Shown one piece after another: positions 1 through 8,687 of a stretch of DNA of 64,000 nucleotides; position 1 is the first letter of the stretch; each line of letters begins with the position of its first letter. This DNA is from Craurococcus roseus (lineage in GTDB: Bacteria; Pseudomonadota; Alphaproteobacteria; Acetobacterales; Acetobacteraceae). Both the position numbers and the translations under genes were made by a program. Where the stretch lies: NCBI RefSeq assembly GCF_039523795.1, contig NZ_BAAAFZ010000072.1:1-64000 (forward strand). The letters run 5' to 3'. A model generated the notes under the pieces. The model was not told the origin of the DNA, searched no databases, and worked only from the letters and a program-made list of their open reading frames with translations.

Positions 1-893
1 TCGGCCGGCGGCGGCAGGAACGCCACCTGGTCGCCGCCGCGCGCCGGCAGCAGGAGTGGCGCGGCGAGCCTGGGCAGCCCCGCCCGCAGCTCTTCGAGGC
101 CGAAGGCGCCGCCGCCGGCCGCCGCGGACACCTCCGCCAACCGGCGGGCCATCGTCCCCTGGTGGAGGTCGCCCACCCCCGAAGTGCGGAGCTGGCCGAG
201 CGTGCCGGCCAGTTCCGCTTGCACCATGCGTTGGCCGGCGGCGAGCGGCGCCCCGTCCGGGCCGGCGAACACCGCGCGCGCGCTGGGATCGGCGAGCAGC
301 GGCCCGGCGACCGCGGCGAGGTCCGCGGCGAAGCCGCGCCCGACCTCCGTGCCGAAGCGGGCGAGTTGCTCGGCCGGCGCCATCAGCTCCTCGAAGGGCC
401 GGCCGGGCTTGCGGGTGTGGAGCGCGAAGAGGCCGCGCGCCAGGAGGGGCACCGCCGCCGGCCGGTCCGCGCCGGCCGGCACGCCGGCGCGGGCGCCGGG
501 CGGGAACAGCACCGCTTCCGCGGCGCCCCTGTTCGGGTCGAAGACCAGGCAGGCGCCGCCGCCGCCCAGGCCCACGCGGGAGGGCAGGGTCACGGCCATG
601 GTGAAGCCGGCGGCGACCGCCGCGTCCACCGCGGTGCCGCCGGCCGAGAGCACGTTGCGCGCCGCCAGCGCCGCGGCCGGGTCCTCCGCCGCCACGCCGC
701 CGAGGAAGCCGCGCACGAAGCCCGGCGTGCCGGGCTGCGGCGCGTTGCCCCCGCCGCCGAAGGGATTCAAGCCGGCCAGGGTTTCGCAGCCGCCGAGCGC
801 CAGGGCCAGCGCCGCCGCGCCCAGGAGGCGGGCGGGCCGGACGGGCGATGGCGCTGGAACCCGCCGGGCGGGGCGCGCTACAAGCCGCCCCAT
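1..893 (-). CDS. Gamma-glutamyltransferase family lipoprotein (N-terminal part, cut by window start)
   Basis: Reading the minus strand from ATG at 893 gives an open frame of about 297 codons running off the window edge. Residues 1-36 look like a lipoprotein signal: basic start, hydrophobic LLGAAALALALGG, then Cys36. The segment around residue 80-110 (LSAGGTAVDAAVAAGF, then GLGGGGACLVFDP) matches the N-terminal large-subunit signature of gamma-glutamyltranspeptidases, which transfer or hydrolyse gamma-glutamyl groups in the periplasm. The maturation threonine and small subunit would lie outside the window, so activity cannot be judged. No other ATG, GTG or TTG lies before the lipobox, which fixes the start; its start codon overlaps that of the divergent M48 gene. 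Confidence 0.82.
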   Translation of the reverse strand, partial: MGRLVARPARRVPAPSPVRPARLLGAAALALALGGCETLAGLNPFGGGGNAPQPGTPGFVRGFLGGVAAEDPAAALAARNVLSAGGTAVDAAVAAGFTMAVTLPSRVGLGGGGACLVFDPNRGAAEAVLFPPGARAGVPAGADRPAAVPLLARGLFALHTRKPGRPFEELMAPAEQLARFGTEVGRGFAADLAAVAGPLLADPSARAVFAGPDGAPLAAGQRMVQAELAGTLGQLRTSGVGDLHQGTMARRLAEVSAAAGGGAFGLEELRAGLPRLAAPLLLPARGGDQVAFLPPPA

Positions 894-2307
894 GCGGAAC
901 GCGTTCGCCCTTGTCCTGGCGCTTTGGGTCATGCTGGCGACGTCCACTCCCTTCTCGGCGGCGAGGGCGCAGGGGGGCGCCGGCGCCTTGGTCACGGTGC
1001 GGGACGCGGAAACGGAGGGCCTCCTCCGCGCCATCGCCCATCCGTTGTTCCGCGTGGCCGGCGTCGATCCGGCGCTGGTGCGGATGACGCTGATCCAGGC
1101 GCGGCCCATAAACGCGTTCGTCACGACCGGCAACCGGCTGTTCATCAACACCGGGCTCATCCAGCAATCGGCCGGGGCGGGCGACCTCGCCGGCGTGCTG
1201 GCGCACGAGACCGGCCACATCGCCGGCGGCCACGTCGCGCGGCTGCCGGAGGAGATGCGCAACGCCATGCTCCGGTCGCTCGCGGGGATGCTGCTGGGCG
1301 GCGCGGCGGCCGCGGCGGGCGGCGGCGGCGGCGCGGCGGCGGCCGGGATGCTCGGCGGGCAGGCGATGGCGCAGGGCGAGCTGTTCGCCTTTTCCCGCGC
1401 GCAGGAGCAGGCGGCGGACCAAGCGGGCATGACCTTCCTCGACCGCCTTGGCTGGTCCGGCAGCGGCTTGCGGCGCCTGCTGCTGCGGATGCAGGAGCAG
1501 GAGATGCTGACGGTGGGGCGGCAGGACCCTTACCTCCGCACGCACCCGCTGTCGCGCGACCGGCTGGAGTTCGTGACCGATTGGGTGGAGCGCGCCGGCG
1601 CGGCGCGCGGCGACGCGGGCCTGCCCGCCGGCCTTGAAGCCGCTTTCCTCATGGTGCGCGCCAAGCTGGACGGCTTCATCGACCCGCCGCTCTCGACGTG
1701 GCGGCGCTACGGGGAGAACGACGGTTCCGCGCCCGCGCGCTACGCCCGCGCCATCGCGCAGCACCGCTCCGGCCGGGCGGACGCGGCGCTCGGCCTGCTC
1801 GACGGCTTGGTGCGGGAGCAGCCGAGCAATCCCTGGCTGCGGGAGCTGCAAGGGCAGGTTCTGTTCGAGGCCGGGCGGGTGGCCGAGGCGGTCGGGCCGC
1901 TGCGCGAGGCGGCGCGGCTGGCGCCGGGCGAGGCGCTGGTGCGGCTCGCGCTCGGCCGCGCGCTGATGGAGGCGGGCGACCCGGCGCTGCTGCGGGCCGC
2001 CGCGGCCGAGCTGGAGGCGAGCCTCAGGATCGAGCGCGAGAACGCCTTCGCCTGGCGCCAGCTCGCCGTGGCGCAGGGCCGGCTCGGGCTGGCGGCGCAG
2101 GCGGACCTCGCCTTGGCGGAGGAGGCCATGCTGGTCGGGGACTTCCCCGCCGTCCGGACCCTCGCGCAGCGTGCGGAGGCGGCGCTGCCGCCGGGCCCGC
2201 TCCGCCTGCGCGCCGCCGACCTGCGCCACGCGGCGCAGCGCGACAACATGACGCGCGAGCAGCGCGAACAGGAGAGAGAAGCCATGCGCCGGAGGCCACG
2301 CCCTTGA
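892..2307 (+). CDS. M48 family metallopeptidase with TPR repeats (BepA-like)
   Basis: The 471-residue product has a signal peptide (residues 1-27, ending ARAQ), a gluzincin zinc site HETGH at residues 105-109, a Gly/Ala-rich helix after it, and a C-terminal half of TPR-like helices (around residues 280-440). This order matches periplasmic M48 proteases such as BepA/YfgC, which act in outer-membrane protein quality control. The ATG at 892 is preferred over the one at 931 because only it gives a full signal peptide. The stop overlaps the TTG start of the DsbA-like gene, so the two are probably translationally coupled; a periplasmic redox partner beside a periplasmic protease is sensible. Confidence 0.87.
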   Translation: MRNAFALVLALWVMLATSTPFSAARAQGGAGALVTVRDAETEGLLRAIAHPLFRVAGVDPALVRMTLIQARPINAFVTTGNRLFINTGLIQQSAGAGDLAGVLAHETGHIAGGHVARLPEEMRNAMLRSLAGMLLGGAAAAAGGGGGAAAAGMLGGQAMAQGELFAFSRAQEQAADQAGMTFLDRLGWSGSGLRRLLLRMQEQEMLTVGRQDPYLRTHPLSRDRLEFVTDWVERAGAARGDAGLPAGLEAAFLMVRAKLDGFIDPPLSTWRRYGENDGSAPARYARAIAQHRSGRADAALGLLDGLVREQPSNPWLRELQGQVLFEAGRVAEAVGPLREAARLAPGEALVRLALGRALMEAGDPALLRAAAAELEASLRIERENAFAWRQLAVAQGRLGLAAQADLALAEEAMLVGDFPAVRTLAQRAEAALPPGPLRLRAADLRHAAQRDNMTREQREQEREAMRRRPRP

Positions 2308-3056
2308 ACCGTACTCTGCGGAACGCCGTCCTCGCCGGCGCCCTGGCGCTCGGCGCCGGCGCGGCGTCGGCGCAACAAACGCCGGGCTTCACCGACGCGC
2401 AGCGGGCGGAGATCGTCGGCATCCTGCGCGACGCGCTGCGCTCCGACCCGTCCATCCTGCGCGAGGCCCTGGAAGGGCTGGAGCTGGCCGAACGGCGCGA
2501 GCGCGAAGGCGCCGGCCGCGCCGCCATCGCCGCCAACGCCGAGGCGCTGTTCCGTGACCCGGCCGACCCCGCCATCGGCAACCCGCAGGGCGCGGTGACG
2601 GTGGTGGAGTTCTTCGACCCGCGCTGCGGCTACTGCAAGCGGATGATCCCGGTGGTGGAGGAGCTGCTGCGCCGGCAGCGGGACGTGCGCTGGGTGATGA
2701 AGGACTTCCCCATCCTCGGCCCGACCAGCGTGCTGGCCTCCCGCGCCCTGCTGGCGGCGCAGAAGCAGGGGAAATACGCGGAGCTGCACGATGCGGTGAT
2801 GAAGCTGCGCGAGGAGCCGGCGGAGCCGGTGCTGAAGCGCGAGGCGGAGCGCGCCGGCCTCGATTGGGCGCGGCTGAAGCGCGACATGGACGACCCGGCG
2901 GTGCAGCGGCGCCTGGACGCCAACGGCCGGCTCGCGCAGGCGCTCCAGATCCAGGGCACGCCGGCCATGGTGGTGGGCGGGACGCTGGTGCCCGGTGCCG
3001 TGGACCTCGCCACCCTGGAGCGGCTGGTGGCCGAGGCGAGGACGGCGCCGCGCTGA
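2304..3056 (+). CDS. DsbA-family thiol:disulfide oxidoreductase
   Basis: The 250-residue product has an N-terminal signal sequence ending ASAQ, a helical leader (EIVGILRDALRSDPSILREAL), and a thioredoxin-fold domain with the redox motif CGYC at about residues 108-111, followed by the cis-proline loop in QGTPAMVVGG. It resembles ScsC/Com1-type DsbA proteins that form or shuffle disulfides in the periplasm. The start is a TTG at 2304 that overlaps the upstream TGA; a GGAGG eight bases before it supports this choice, and no ATG gives a signal peptide. It overlaps the next gene by one base, so 892-3865 is likely one operon. Confidence 0.85.
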   Translation: MNRTLRNAVLAGALALGAGAASAQQTPGFTDAQRAEIVGILRDALRSDPSILREALEGLELAERREREGAGRAAIAANAEALFRDPADPAIGNPQGAVTVVEFFDPRCGYCKRMIPVVEELLRRQRDVRWVMKDFPILGPTSVLASRALLAAQKQGKYAELHDAVMKLREEPAEPVLKREAERAGLDWARLKRDMDDPAVQRRLDANGRLAQALQIQGTPAMVVGGTLVPGAVDLATLERLVAEARTAPR

Positions 3057-3865
3057 TGCCGCGCTTCCTCTGCACGGCTTGCGGGACGCAGTGGCCGGAC
3101 GCGGACGCGCCGCCGAGACGCTGCCCGGTCTGCGAGGACGAGCGGCAGTTCGTGCCGCCCGGGGGCCAGTCCTGGACCACGCTGGAAAGGCTGCGGATCG
3201 GCCATTCCAACGCTTGGCGGGCGATCGCGCCGGACCTGTTCGCGGTGCAGACCTTCCCGGCCTTCGCCATCGGCCAGCGGGCGCTGCTGGTCCGCACGCC
3301 GGCGGGCAACCTGCTGTGGGACTGCGTCGCGCTGCTCGACGACGCGACGGAGGCGATCGTGCGGGCGCTGGGCGGGCTGGCTGCGGTCGCCATCTCGCAC
3401 CCGCATTATTACACCACCATGGCCGAGTGGGGCCGCGCCTTCGGCGTGCCGGTCTGGCTGCACGCGGACGACCGGGGGCACGTAGTGCGCCACGATCCGT
3501 GCCTGCGCTTCTGGGAGGGGGAGACGCAAGCGGTGCTGCCGGAGGTGGCGCTGCACCGGCTGGGCGGCCACTTCGCCGGCGCCACGATCGCGCATTGGTC
3601 GCGCGGCGCGGGCGCGCTGCTGGTCGGCGACGTGATGCAGGTGCTGCCGGACAGGAAGCACCTCGGCTTGATGCGGAGCTACCCGTGCCTGATCCCGCTG
3701 CCGCCGGAGCAGGTGCGGCGCATGGCGGAACGCTGCGCGGCGCTGCCCTTCGACGCGATCCACGGCGCCTTCGCGGACCGCGACATCGTGGCGGGCGGGA
3801 AAGAGGCGCTGGCGCGCTCCGCCGAGCGGCACTGCGCCTGGGCGCAAGCGATGCAGGCGCCCTAG
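3056..3865 (+). CDS. MBL-fold metallo-hydrolase with N-terminal zinc ribbon
   Basis: The 269-residue protein begins with two Cys pairs (C6/C9 and C23/C26) typical of a rubredoxin-like zinc ribbon, then a metallo-beta-lactamase fold: HPH at residues 115-117, a later GGHFAGAT histidine, and GDVMQV aspartate. The canonical HxHxDH motif is degenerate (HPHYYT lacks the Asp-His), so metal binding or activity may differ from classic MBL hydrolases. Substrate is unknown. The ATG overlaps the TGA of the DsbA-like gene, placing it last in the M48-DsbA-MBL operon. Its TAG shares a CTAG tetramer with the stop of the convergent M81 gene. Confidence 0.8.
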   Translation: MPRFLCTACGTQWPDADAPPRRCPVCEDERQFVPPGGQSWTTLERLRIGHSNAWRAIAPDLFAVQTFPAFAIGQRALLVRTPAGNLLWDCVALLDDATEAIVRALGGLAAVAISHPHYYTTMAEWGRAFGVPVWLHADDRGHVVRHDPCLRFWEGETQAVLPEVALHRLGGHFAGATIAHWSRGAGALLVGDVMQVLPDRKHLGLMRSYPCLIPLPPEQVRRMAERCAALPFDAIHGAFADRDIVAGGKEALARSAERHCAWAQAMQAP

Positions 3866-5406
3866 GCCCAAGCCGGCTCCCGCCATCCCGCGTCCGGGTC
3901 CAGCGGGAACACCGGGCGCGGCAGCCGGCGCCACTTGAAGTTGGCGAGGACCGGGCTGGTGAGGCCGGGGGCGTCCACCTCCAAAACGCGGTCGTCCGGG
4001 AAGAACTCGTCGAAGCCGGCGCGGAAGTGGCCGCGGCTCTTCACCACGACGCAGCGCGCGGCGGCGATGTCGATGCCGTGCATCTCCAGCATGCGCGGTT
4101 CGTGGCATTGCCGGCGCAGGCTGCCCACCACCACGCGGAGGCCCGAGCCTTCCAGCTCCAGCAGCGCCGAAGGGCCGAGGTCGAATTCGCGCCCGGCCAT
4201 GGTACCGCGCCGGCCGACGCCGCGGCCATCGCGCAACGCCAAGACGCGCCCCGGGGCGACGAGACGCTTGGAGAACTCGGATTCCACGCGGTTGAACACC
4301 GCCTCGAACCGCGCCCCTTCCCCCAGCCCGTGCGCCTCCGCGGCGAGCGCCGAGTCCACGAACACGCCGAGGACGACGCCCGCGGCGCCGGCTTCGTGCA
4401 GCGCGCGGAGCACCCAGGCGGTGTTGCCGCGCCCGCCGCCGCCCGGGTTGTCGCCGGCGTCGGAGAAGATGACTGGCGGGTGCTCGCCGCGCCCGGCGCG
4501 GACGGCGAGGTCCGCGGCCTCCGCGACGGATAGCAGGCGCCGCGTGTGCCGCCCGCGTTCGGCCCAGGCGCGGCGCGCGAGCTTCAACGCCGCTTCCCGC
4601 GCGGCGGCGAGGTCGCCGTTCCGCGCCGTGACCGTCACCGTGATCCCGCATTTCGGCAGGTCGGAGTACACGAAGCCGCCGGCGACGGAGGCGTTGGCGA
4701 TCCGCGCGTCGTCGCGCATCAGCGCTTCCGCGTCGCGGACGAGGTCGGCGTAGGGGCCGGAGGCGGTGAGCAGCGTCACGGTGGGCGGCGCGAGCGGCAG
4801 CCGGACGAAGGCGCGGGCGAAGCGTACCCCGCCCAAGGCTTCCCGCAAGAGGTCGGCGCATTCGGCGGCGCGGGCGGCCATGTCGACGTGCGGGTTGGTG
4901 CGGTAGGCCACGAAGGCGTCCACGCTCTCCACGAGCCGTTCGCTGACGTTGCAGTGGAGGTCGTGCGAGCACACCACCGGCACCGCCGGGCCGACGATGC
5001 GGCGCACGGCGGCGGCGAGCGTGCCGTCGCTGTCCTCGTCCGCCACGGCGGAGGACGCGCCGTGGCTGGCGATGTAGACGCCGTCGAGCGGCAGGGCGGC
5101 GGCGAGGCCGCGCTCCATCTCGTCGAGGAAGCCTCCGAACACCGCTTGTTCGATCGGCCCGCCGGGCGGCGCGGCGGCGACCAGCACCGGCACCGGCGTC
5201 CAGGGTCCGGTGGCGTCCATGCGGGCGTAGAAGCCGGGCAGTTCGGCCGGCAGGTGGCTCACCGGCGCGCGGGCCAGGGCGGTGATCCCCGCGCCGCGCG
5301 CCACGCATTGGCGGGCGAAGTCCTCCAGCGTCGTCGGCGGCGCGAAGGCGTTGGCTTCGAGGTGCAGCCCGAGCACCGCGATGCGCGGCGGCAGTGGCGG
5401 TGTCAT
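3862..5406 (-). CDS. M81 family metallopeptidase (MlrC-like)
   Basis: The 514-residue product begins MTPPLPPRIAVLGLHLEANAFAP and carries family signatures SHGASS, SHDLHCNVS, YRTNPHVD and DAGDNPGGGG. These match the M81/MlrC family: an N-terminal domain with zinc ligands (Asp/His in SHDLHCN and the YRTNPHVD His) and a C-terminal MlrC domain. MlrC in sphingomonads cleaves linearised microcystin, but most M81 proteins are of unknown substrate and sit near transporters or amidohydrolases. A GGGAGGG lies just before the ATG. It is divergent from an AspA/AstE-type hydrolase, a common pairing that suggests shared handling of small N-acyl or peptide-like compounds. Confidence 0.85.
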   Translation of the reverse strand: MTPPLPPRIAVLGLHLEANAFAPPTTLEDFARQCVARGAGITALARAPVSHLPAELPGFYARMDATGPWTPVPVLVAAAPPGGPIEQAVFGGFLDEMERGLAAALPLDGVYIASHGASSAVADEDSDGTLAAAVRRIVGPAVPVVCSHDLHCNVSERLVESVDAFVAYRTNPHVDMAARAAECADLLREALGGVRFARAFVRLPLAPPTVTLLTASGPYADLVRDAEALMRDDARIANASVAGGFVYSDLPKCGITVTVTARNGDLAAAREAALKLARRAWAERGRHTRRLLSVAEAADLAVRAGRGEHPPVIFSDAGDNPGGGGRGNTAWVLRALHEAGAAGVVLGVFVDSALAAEAHGLGEGARFEAVFNRVESEFSKRLVAPGRVLALRDGRGVGRRGTMAGREFDLGPSALLELEGSGLRVVVGSLRRQCHEPRMLEMHGIDIAAARCVVVKSRGHFRAGFDEFFPDDRVLEVDAPGLTSPVLANFKWRRLPRPVFPLDPDAGWREPAWA

Positions 5407-5598
5407 GCTGCGCCCTCCCCGGATTGCCGGCGTCGCCCGCCCGTATAGACTGCGCCCTGGGCTTTGCGGAGTGCCTGGGCGCGATGCTGCTGCCGGGGCG
5501 GACAGGGAGGTTCGACGCGAGGTGGCGGAGCGGCCGGCCGGGCCGCGACGGCGCCGCGCCCGGCCTCGCCCGCAACCGCGCCCGGCCCAGCCGCCCCG

Positions 5599-6627
5599 AT
5601 GGTTCCTGACGTGCCGGAGGACGGCGCCCGCCTGTCGCCCGCGTTGGCGGCGCTCGCCGCCGGCGCCAAGCGGGAGGCGGTGCCGCCCTTCGAGGTGAAC
5701 GTCGCCAAGCCGGACCTGCGGCCCTGGCGCGACGGCAACGCGCTGCCCGGCGTGTGGAGCTTCGCCGCCGCGGCCTCCGGCCCGCACATCGCGGTGTCGG
5801 CGCTGGTCCACGGCAACGAGATCTGCGGCGCCGCCGTGCTGGACCGCTGGCTGCGCGAAGGGCTGCGGCCGGCGCGCGGGCGGCTTTCCTTCGTTTTCGC
5901 CAACACGGAGGCGTTCAACCGCTTCGACCCGGCGGACCCCACCGCCAGCCGCTTCGTGGACGAGGACTTCAACCGCGTGTGGGACGAGTCGGCGCTCTCC
6001 GGCGGGCGCCGCTCCTGCGAGCTGCGGCGCGCGCGGACGCTGCGCCCGTTCATCGACACGGTGGACGTGCTGCTGGACCTGCACTCCATGCTGTGGCCCT
6101 CCGATCCGCTGGTGCTCGCGGGGCGGACGGAGCGGGCGCGGCGCCTGGCACTCGACCTCGGCGTGCCGCCGCTGGTGGTGGGCGACGACGGGCACGCGAC
6201 GGGCCGGCGGATGATCGACTACGACGGCTTCGCGGCGCCGGACGGGACGCGCATCGGCCTGCTGGTGGAGGCGGGGCCGCATTGGGAGCCGGCCACCGTC
6301 CCGGCCATGGAAGCGACCGCGGCCGCGCTGCTCCGCCGTTGCGGCGCGGTGTCGCCGGACGACGAGGTGCTGCCGCCGCCCCCGCCCCCTTCCGCGCGGC
6401 CGCGCTTGGCGGAGGTGACGCGCACGGTGACGGCGGCCTCGCCGGGCTTCGCCTTCGTGCGCGCCTTCCGCGGCGGCGACGTGGTGCCGGAGCGCAACAC
6501 GCTGATCGCGCTCGACGGCGAGGAGGAGATCCGCACGCCGCACGACCACTGCCTGCTGGTGATGCCGAGCCTGCGCACGGCGCCGGGCCACACCGCGGTG
6601 CGGCTGGCGCGGTTCGTGGACGCCTGA
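5599..6627 (+). CDS. Succinylglutamate desuccinylase/aspartoacylase family protein
   Basis: The 342-residue protein has the zinc carboxypeptidase-like motif HGNE (His71, Glu74), the arginine-rich DEDFNRVW segment that binds the substrate carboxylate, and the third zinc ligand in LLDLHS (His162). It ends with a beta-rich C-terminal domain typical of AspA/AstE enzymes, which hydrolyse N-acyl amino acids. The start at 5599 (MVPDVPEDGARL) is chosen because upstream sequence in frame is low-complexity Arg/Ala/Gly; no strong ribosome site is visible. It is divergent from the M81 gene, with 192 bp between them, and convergent with the CinA-like gene. Confidence 0.82.
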   Translation: MVPDVPEDGARLSPALAALAAGAKREAVPPFEVNVAKPDLRPWRDGNALPGVWSFAAAASGPHIAVSALVHGNEICGAAVLDRWLREGLRPARGRLSFVFANTEAFNRFDPADPTASRFVDEDFNRVWDESALSGGRRSCELRRARTLRPFIDTVDVLLDLHSMLWPSDPLVLAGRTERARRLALDLGVPPLVVGDDGHATGRRMIDYDGFAAPDGTRIGLLVEAGPHWEPATVPAMEATAAALLRRCGAVSPDDEVLPPPPPPSARPRLAEVTRTVTAASPGFAFVRAFRGGDVVPERNTLIALDGEEEIRTPHDHCLLVMPSLRTAPGHTAVRLARFVDA

Positions 6628-6646
6628 GCGGCGCCGCCCGCCGCCC

Positions 6647-7429
6647 TCAGCCCTGCTGCGGCTCGCCTTCCCGCGCTTCCCCGCCCGCCTCGCGCAGCAG
6701 CGCCGCCATCTCTCGCGCCGCCGCCTCCACCTCGGCGCCGTCGGTGCCCTTGGCGACCAACGCCACGCCGCCGCCGGGGGCGCCCTTGCGGTAGTAGGGG
6801 TAGCTGCCGAGGTCGAGAGAGGGGTGCCGCGCCTGGATGGCTGAGAGCCCTTCGGCGATTGTCCCCTCGTACACGCCGTCCGCGTGGACGGCGCGCGACA
6901 GGACCGGGCGCCCGCCTTCCAGGGAGGGCGCCAGCGCCTCGAACATGGCGCGCATGATGCGCGGCACGCCGGCCATGACGTGGACGTTGCCCATGCTGAA
7001 GCCGGGCGCGCTGGTCTCGTCGCAGCGGATGGGCACCGCGCCTCGGGGCAGCGTCGCCATCCGCATCCGCGCCGCGTTGAACTCCACCGGGGGGTCGCGC
7101 CGCGCGTAGTCGGCCGCCATCAGCGCGCGCGTCTCCTCGTGGACCTCCCAAGGCACGCCGAAGGCGCGGGCGACGCATTCGCTGGTGATGTCGTCGTGGG
7201 TCGGGCCGATGCCGCCGGTGGTGAAGACGTGGGTGAAGCGCGCGCGGCACTCGTTCACCGCGCCGATGATGGTTTCCGGCACGTCCGGGATGACGCGCGC
7301 CTCGCGCATGGGAATGCCGAGTTCGCCGAGGCGGGTGGCGATGTATTGCAGGTTGGCGTCGCGGGTGCGGCCGGACAGCACCTCGTTGCCGATGATGAGC
7401 AGGCAGGCGGTCGGGTTCTCGGTCGTCAT
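6647..7429 (-). CDS. CinA N-terminal domain (molybdopterin-binding fold) protein
   Basis: The 260-residue protein starts with ACLLIIGNEVLSGRTRDAN and contains the TTGGIGPTHDDIT loop, the signature of the MoaB/MogA-like fold in CinA/COG1058 proteins. Only this domain is present: the PncC-type nicotinamide-nucleotide amidase domain of full CinA is absent. Stand-alone members are often called competence/damage-inducible proteins, and some hydrolyse nucleotide pyrophosphates such as ADP-ribose. No competence context is seen here. The upstream gene on the same strand is the GNAT-Nudix fusion, 61 bp away, so they may be co-transcribed in a pyrophosphate-cleaning pair. Confidence 0.85.
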   Translation of the reverse strand: MTTENPTACLLIIGNEVLSGRTRDANLQYIATRLGELGIPMREARVIPDVPETIIGAVNECRARFTHVFTTGGIGPTHDDITSECVARAFGVPWEVHEETRALMAADYARRDPPVEFNAARMRMATLPRGAVPIRCDETSAPGFSMGNVHVMAGVPRIMRAMFEALAPSLEGGRPVLSRAVHADGVYEGTIAEGLSAIQARHPSLDLGSYPYYRKGAPGGGVALVAKGTDGAEVEAAAREMAALLREAGGEAREGEPQQG

Positions 7430-7490
7430 GCGGCGGCAGGCTCCGGGGGCGCTTCGGACGATGGCCTGCGATGATGGCGGGCCGGCGCCG

Positions 7491-8510
7491 TCACAGGAAG
7501 TCCCGCAGCATCGCCACCAGGGGCTTGTCGGCCGGCGGCATGGCGTAGTCGCGCAGCCGCTGCGGCCGGACCCAGGCGAGCGCTTGGCCCTCGCGCGCCC
7601 GCACCGCGCCTTCCCAGCGCCGGCACAGGTAGAGCGGCATCAGCAGGTGGCCGTCGGGGTGCGGGTGGGAGGCGAAGGTGAAGGGCGCGAGGCAGCTCGC
7701 CTCCACGCCGATGCCGAGTTCCTCGGCGAGTTCGCGGATCAGGGCGGCTTCCGGCGTTTCGCCGGGGTGGACCTTGCCGCCGGGGAATTCCCACAGCCCG
7801 GCCATCGGCTTGCCTGCCGGACGGCGGGCCAGGAGGACGCGCCCTTCCGGGTCCACCAGGGCGCAGGCCACCACGAGCAGCACGGCGCCGCCGCCAGTGT
7901 CCGGCCCCGACCCCGTTGGCCCGGCAGCTTTCGGCGCGGCGGCCTTCACGGCGGCCAAGTCGCCGGGACCGGCTTCGAAGAGCAGCACCGGCATCGGCGC
8001 GCCGCCGCGCGACAGGAACGGTTGCGTCGCCTCGCCCGCTTCGCGGAAGCCCAGGCGCCGCAGCACGGCGACGGAGCGGGCGTTGTCGAGCAGCGCGCTG
8101 GCGTGGACGGTGCCGACGCCCAGATCATCCAACGCCCACCGCGCCAGGCGGCTGGCGGCCTCCGGACCCAGGCCCTTGCCCCAGTGCCGCCGCCCGACCC
8201 AGTAACCGAGTTCGGCGCTGCCCTTGCCGCGGTCTAGCGTCAGGCCGACGCAGCCCAGCAGGGCGTCGTCCTCGCCGGCGATGGCAAGGTGCCACGCCTC
8301 GCGGGCGGCGATCTGCTCCCAGGTGGACGCGATCCACTCGTCCGCCAGGTCGCGCGGATAAGGGAAGGGCACGCGCGCCAGCGTCTTGGCCACGTCCCAG
8401 TCGTTGACCAAGCGGTGCAGCGCGGCCGCGTCCTCCGAGCGCAAGGCCCGCAGGACGAGCCGTTCCGTGCGCAGCGGCGCGAAATCGGGGGGGGCTTGGG
8501 GCGGGGGCAC
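7491..8510 (-). CDS. GNAT acetyltransferase-Nudix hydrolase fusion (MutT-like)
   Basis: One 339-residue chain holds two domains. Residues about 11-182 form a RimJ/RimL-type GNAT acetyltransferase (LRTERLVLRAL, then the acetyl-CoA loop GRRHWGKGLGPEA, then NARSVAVLRRLGF). Residues about 207-339 form a Nudix domain with the full box G-x5-E-x7-REL-x-EELG at about residues 244-266, similar to MutT 8-oxo-dGTP pyrophosphatases. The two are joined by an Ala/Pro/Gly linker. The likely roles are N-acetylation of an unknown amine and hydrolysis of oxidised (deoxy)nucleoside triphosphates. Fusions of this kind are known in Rhodospirillales; whether the two activities are linked is unknown. Confidence 0.88.
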   Translation of the reverse strand: MPPPQAPPDFAPLRTERLVLRALRSEDAAALHRLVNDWDVAKTLARVPFPYPRDLADEWIASTWEQIAAREAWHLAIAGEDDALLGCVGLTLDRGKGSAELGYWVGRRHWGKGLGPEAASRLARWALDDLGVGTVHASALLDNARSVAVLRRLGFREAGEATQPFLSRGGAPMPVLLFEAGPGDLAAVKAAAPKAAGPTGSGPDTGGGAVLLVVACALVDPEGRVLLARRPAGKPMAGLWEFPGGKVHPGETPEAALIRELAEELGIGVEASCLAPFTFASHPHPDGHLLMPLYLCRRWEGAVRAREGQALAWVRPQRLRDYAMPPADKPLVAMLRDFL

Positions 8511-8615
8511 GGGGCGCGAAGGATGGCCACCAGGCCGGGTGTGTCAACGATCGGATGCGGCGTCGCGGATGCGCGGCATCCGAAGCAGGTCCGGACCGCG
8601 GGGCCCGGACGCAAA

Positions 8616-8649
8616 GACGGCCGGGGCACCGCATGATGCCCCGGCCGTC
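8616..8649. terminator. Perfect 13-bp hairpin, likely terminator for the phasin gene
   Basis: GACGGCCGGGGCA at 8616-8628 pairs perfectly with TGCCCCGGCCGTC at 8637-8649, with an 8-base loop. On the plus strand it is followed by CTTTTCTC; on the minus strand by TTTGCG. It lies 39 bases past the phasin stop, so it probably ends that transcript, and it may act in both directions. Confidence 0.7.
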
Positions 8650-8687
8650 CTTTTCTCGTACGCGGCCCTCGCGGGCCGCGCGGCGAC

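Noticed and set aside
2630..5575. A 981-codon minus-strand frame over the DsbA, MBL and M81 genes
   Set aside because: The product is Arg/Ala/Gly/Pro-rich with no motif, and known genes in other frames explain the DNA.
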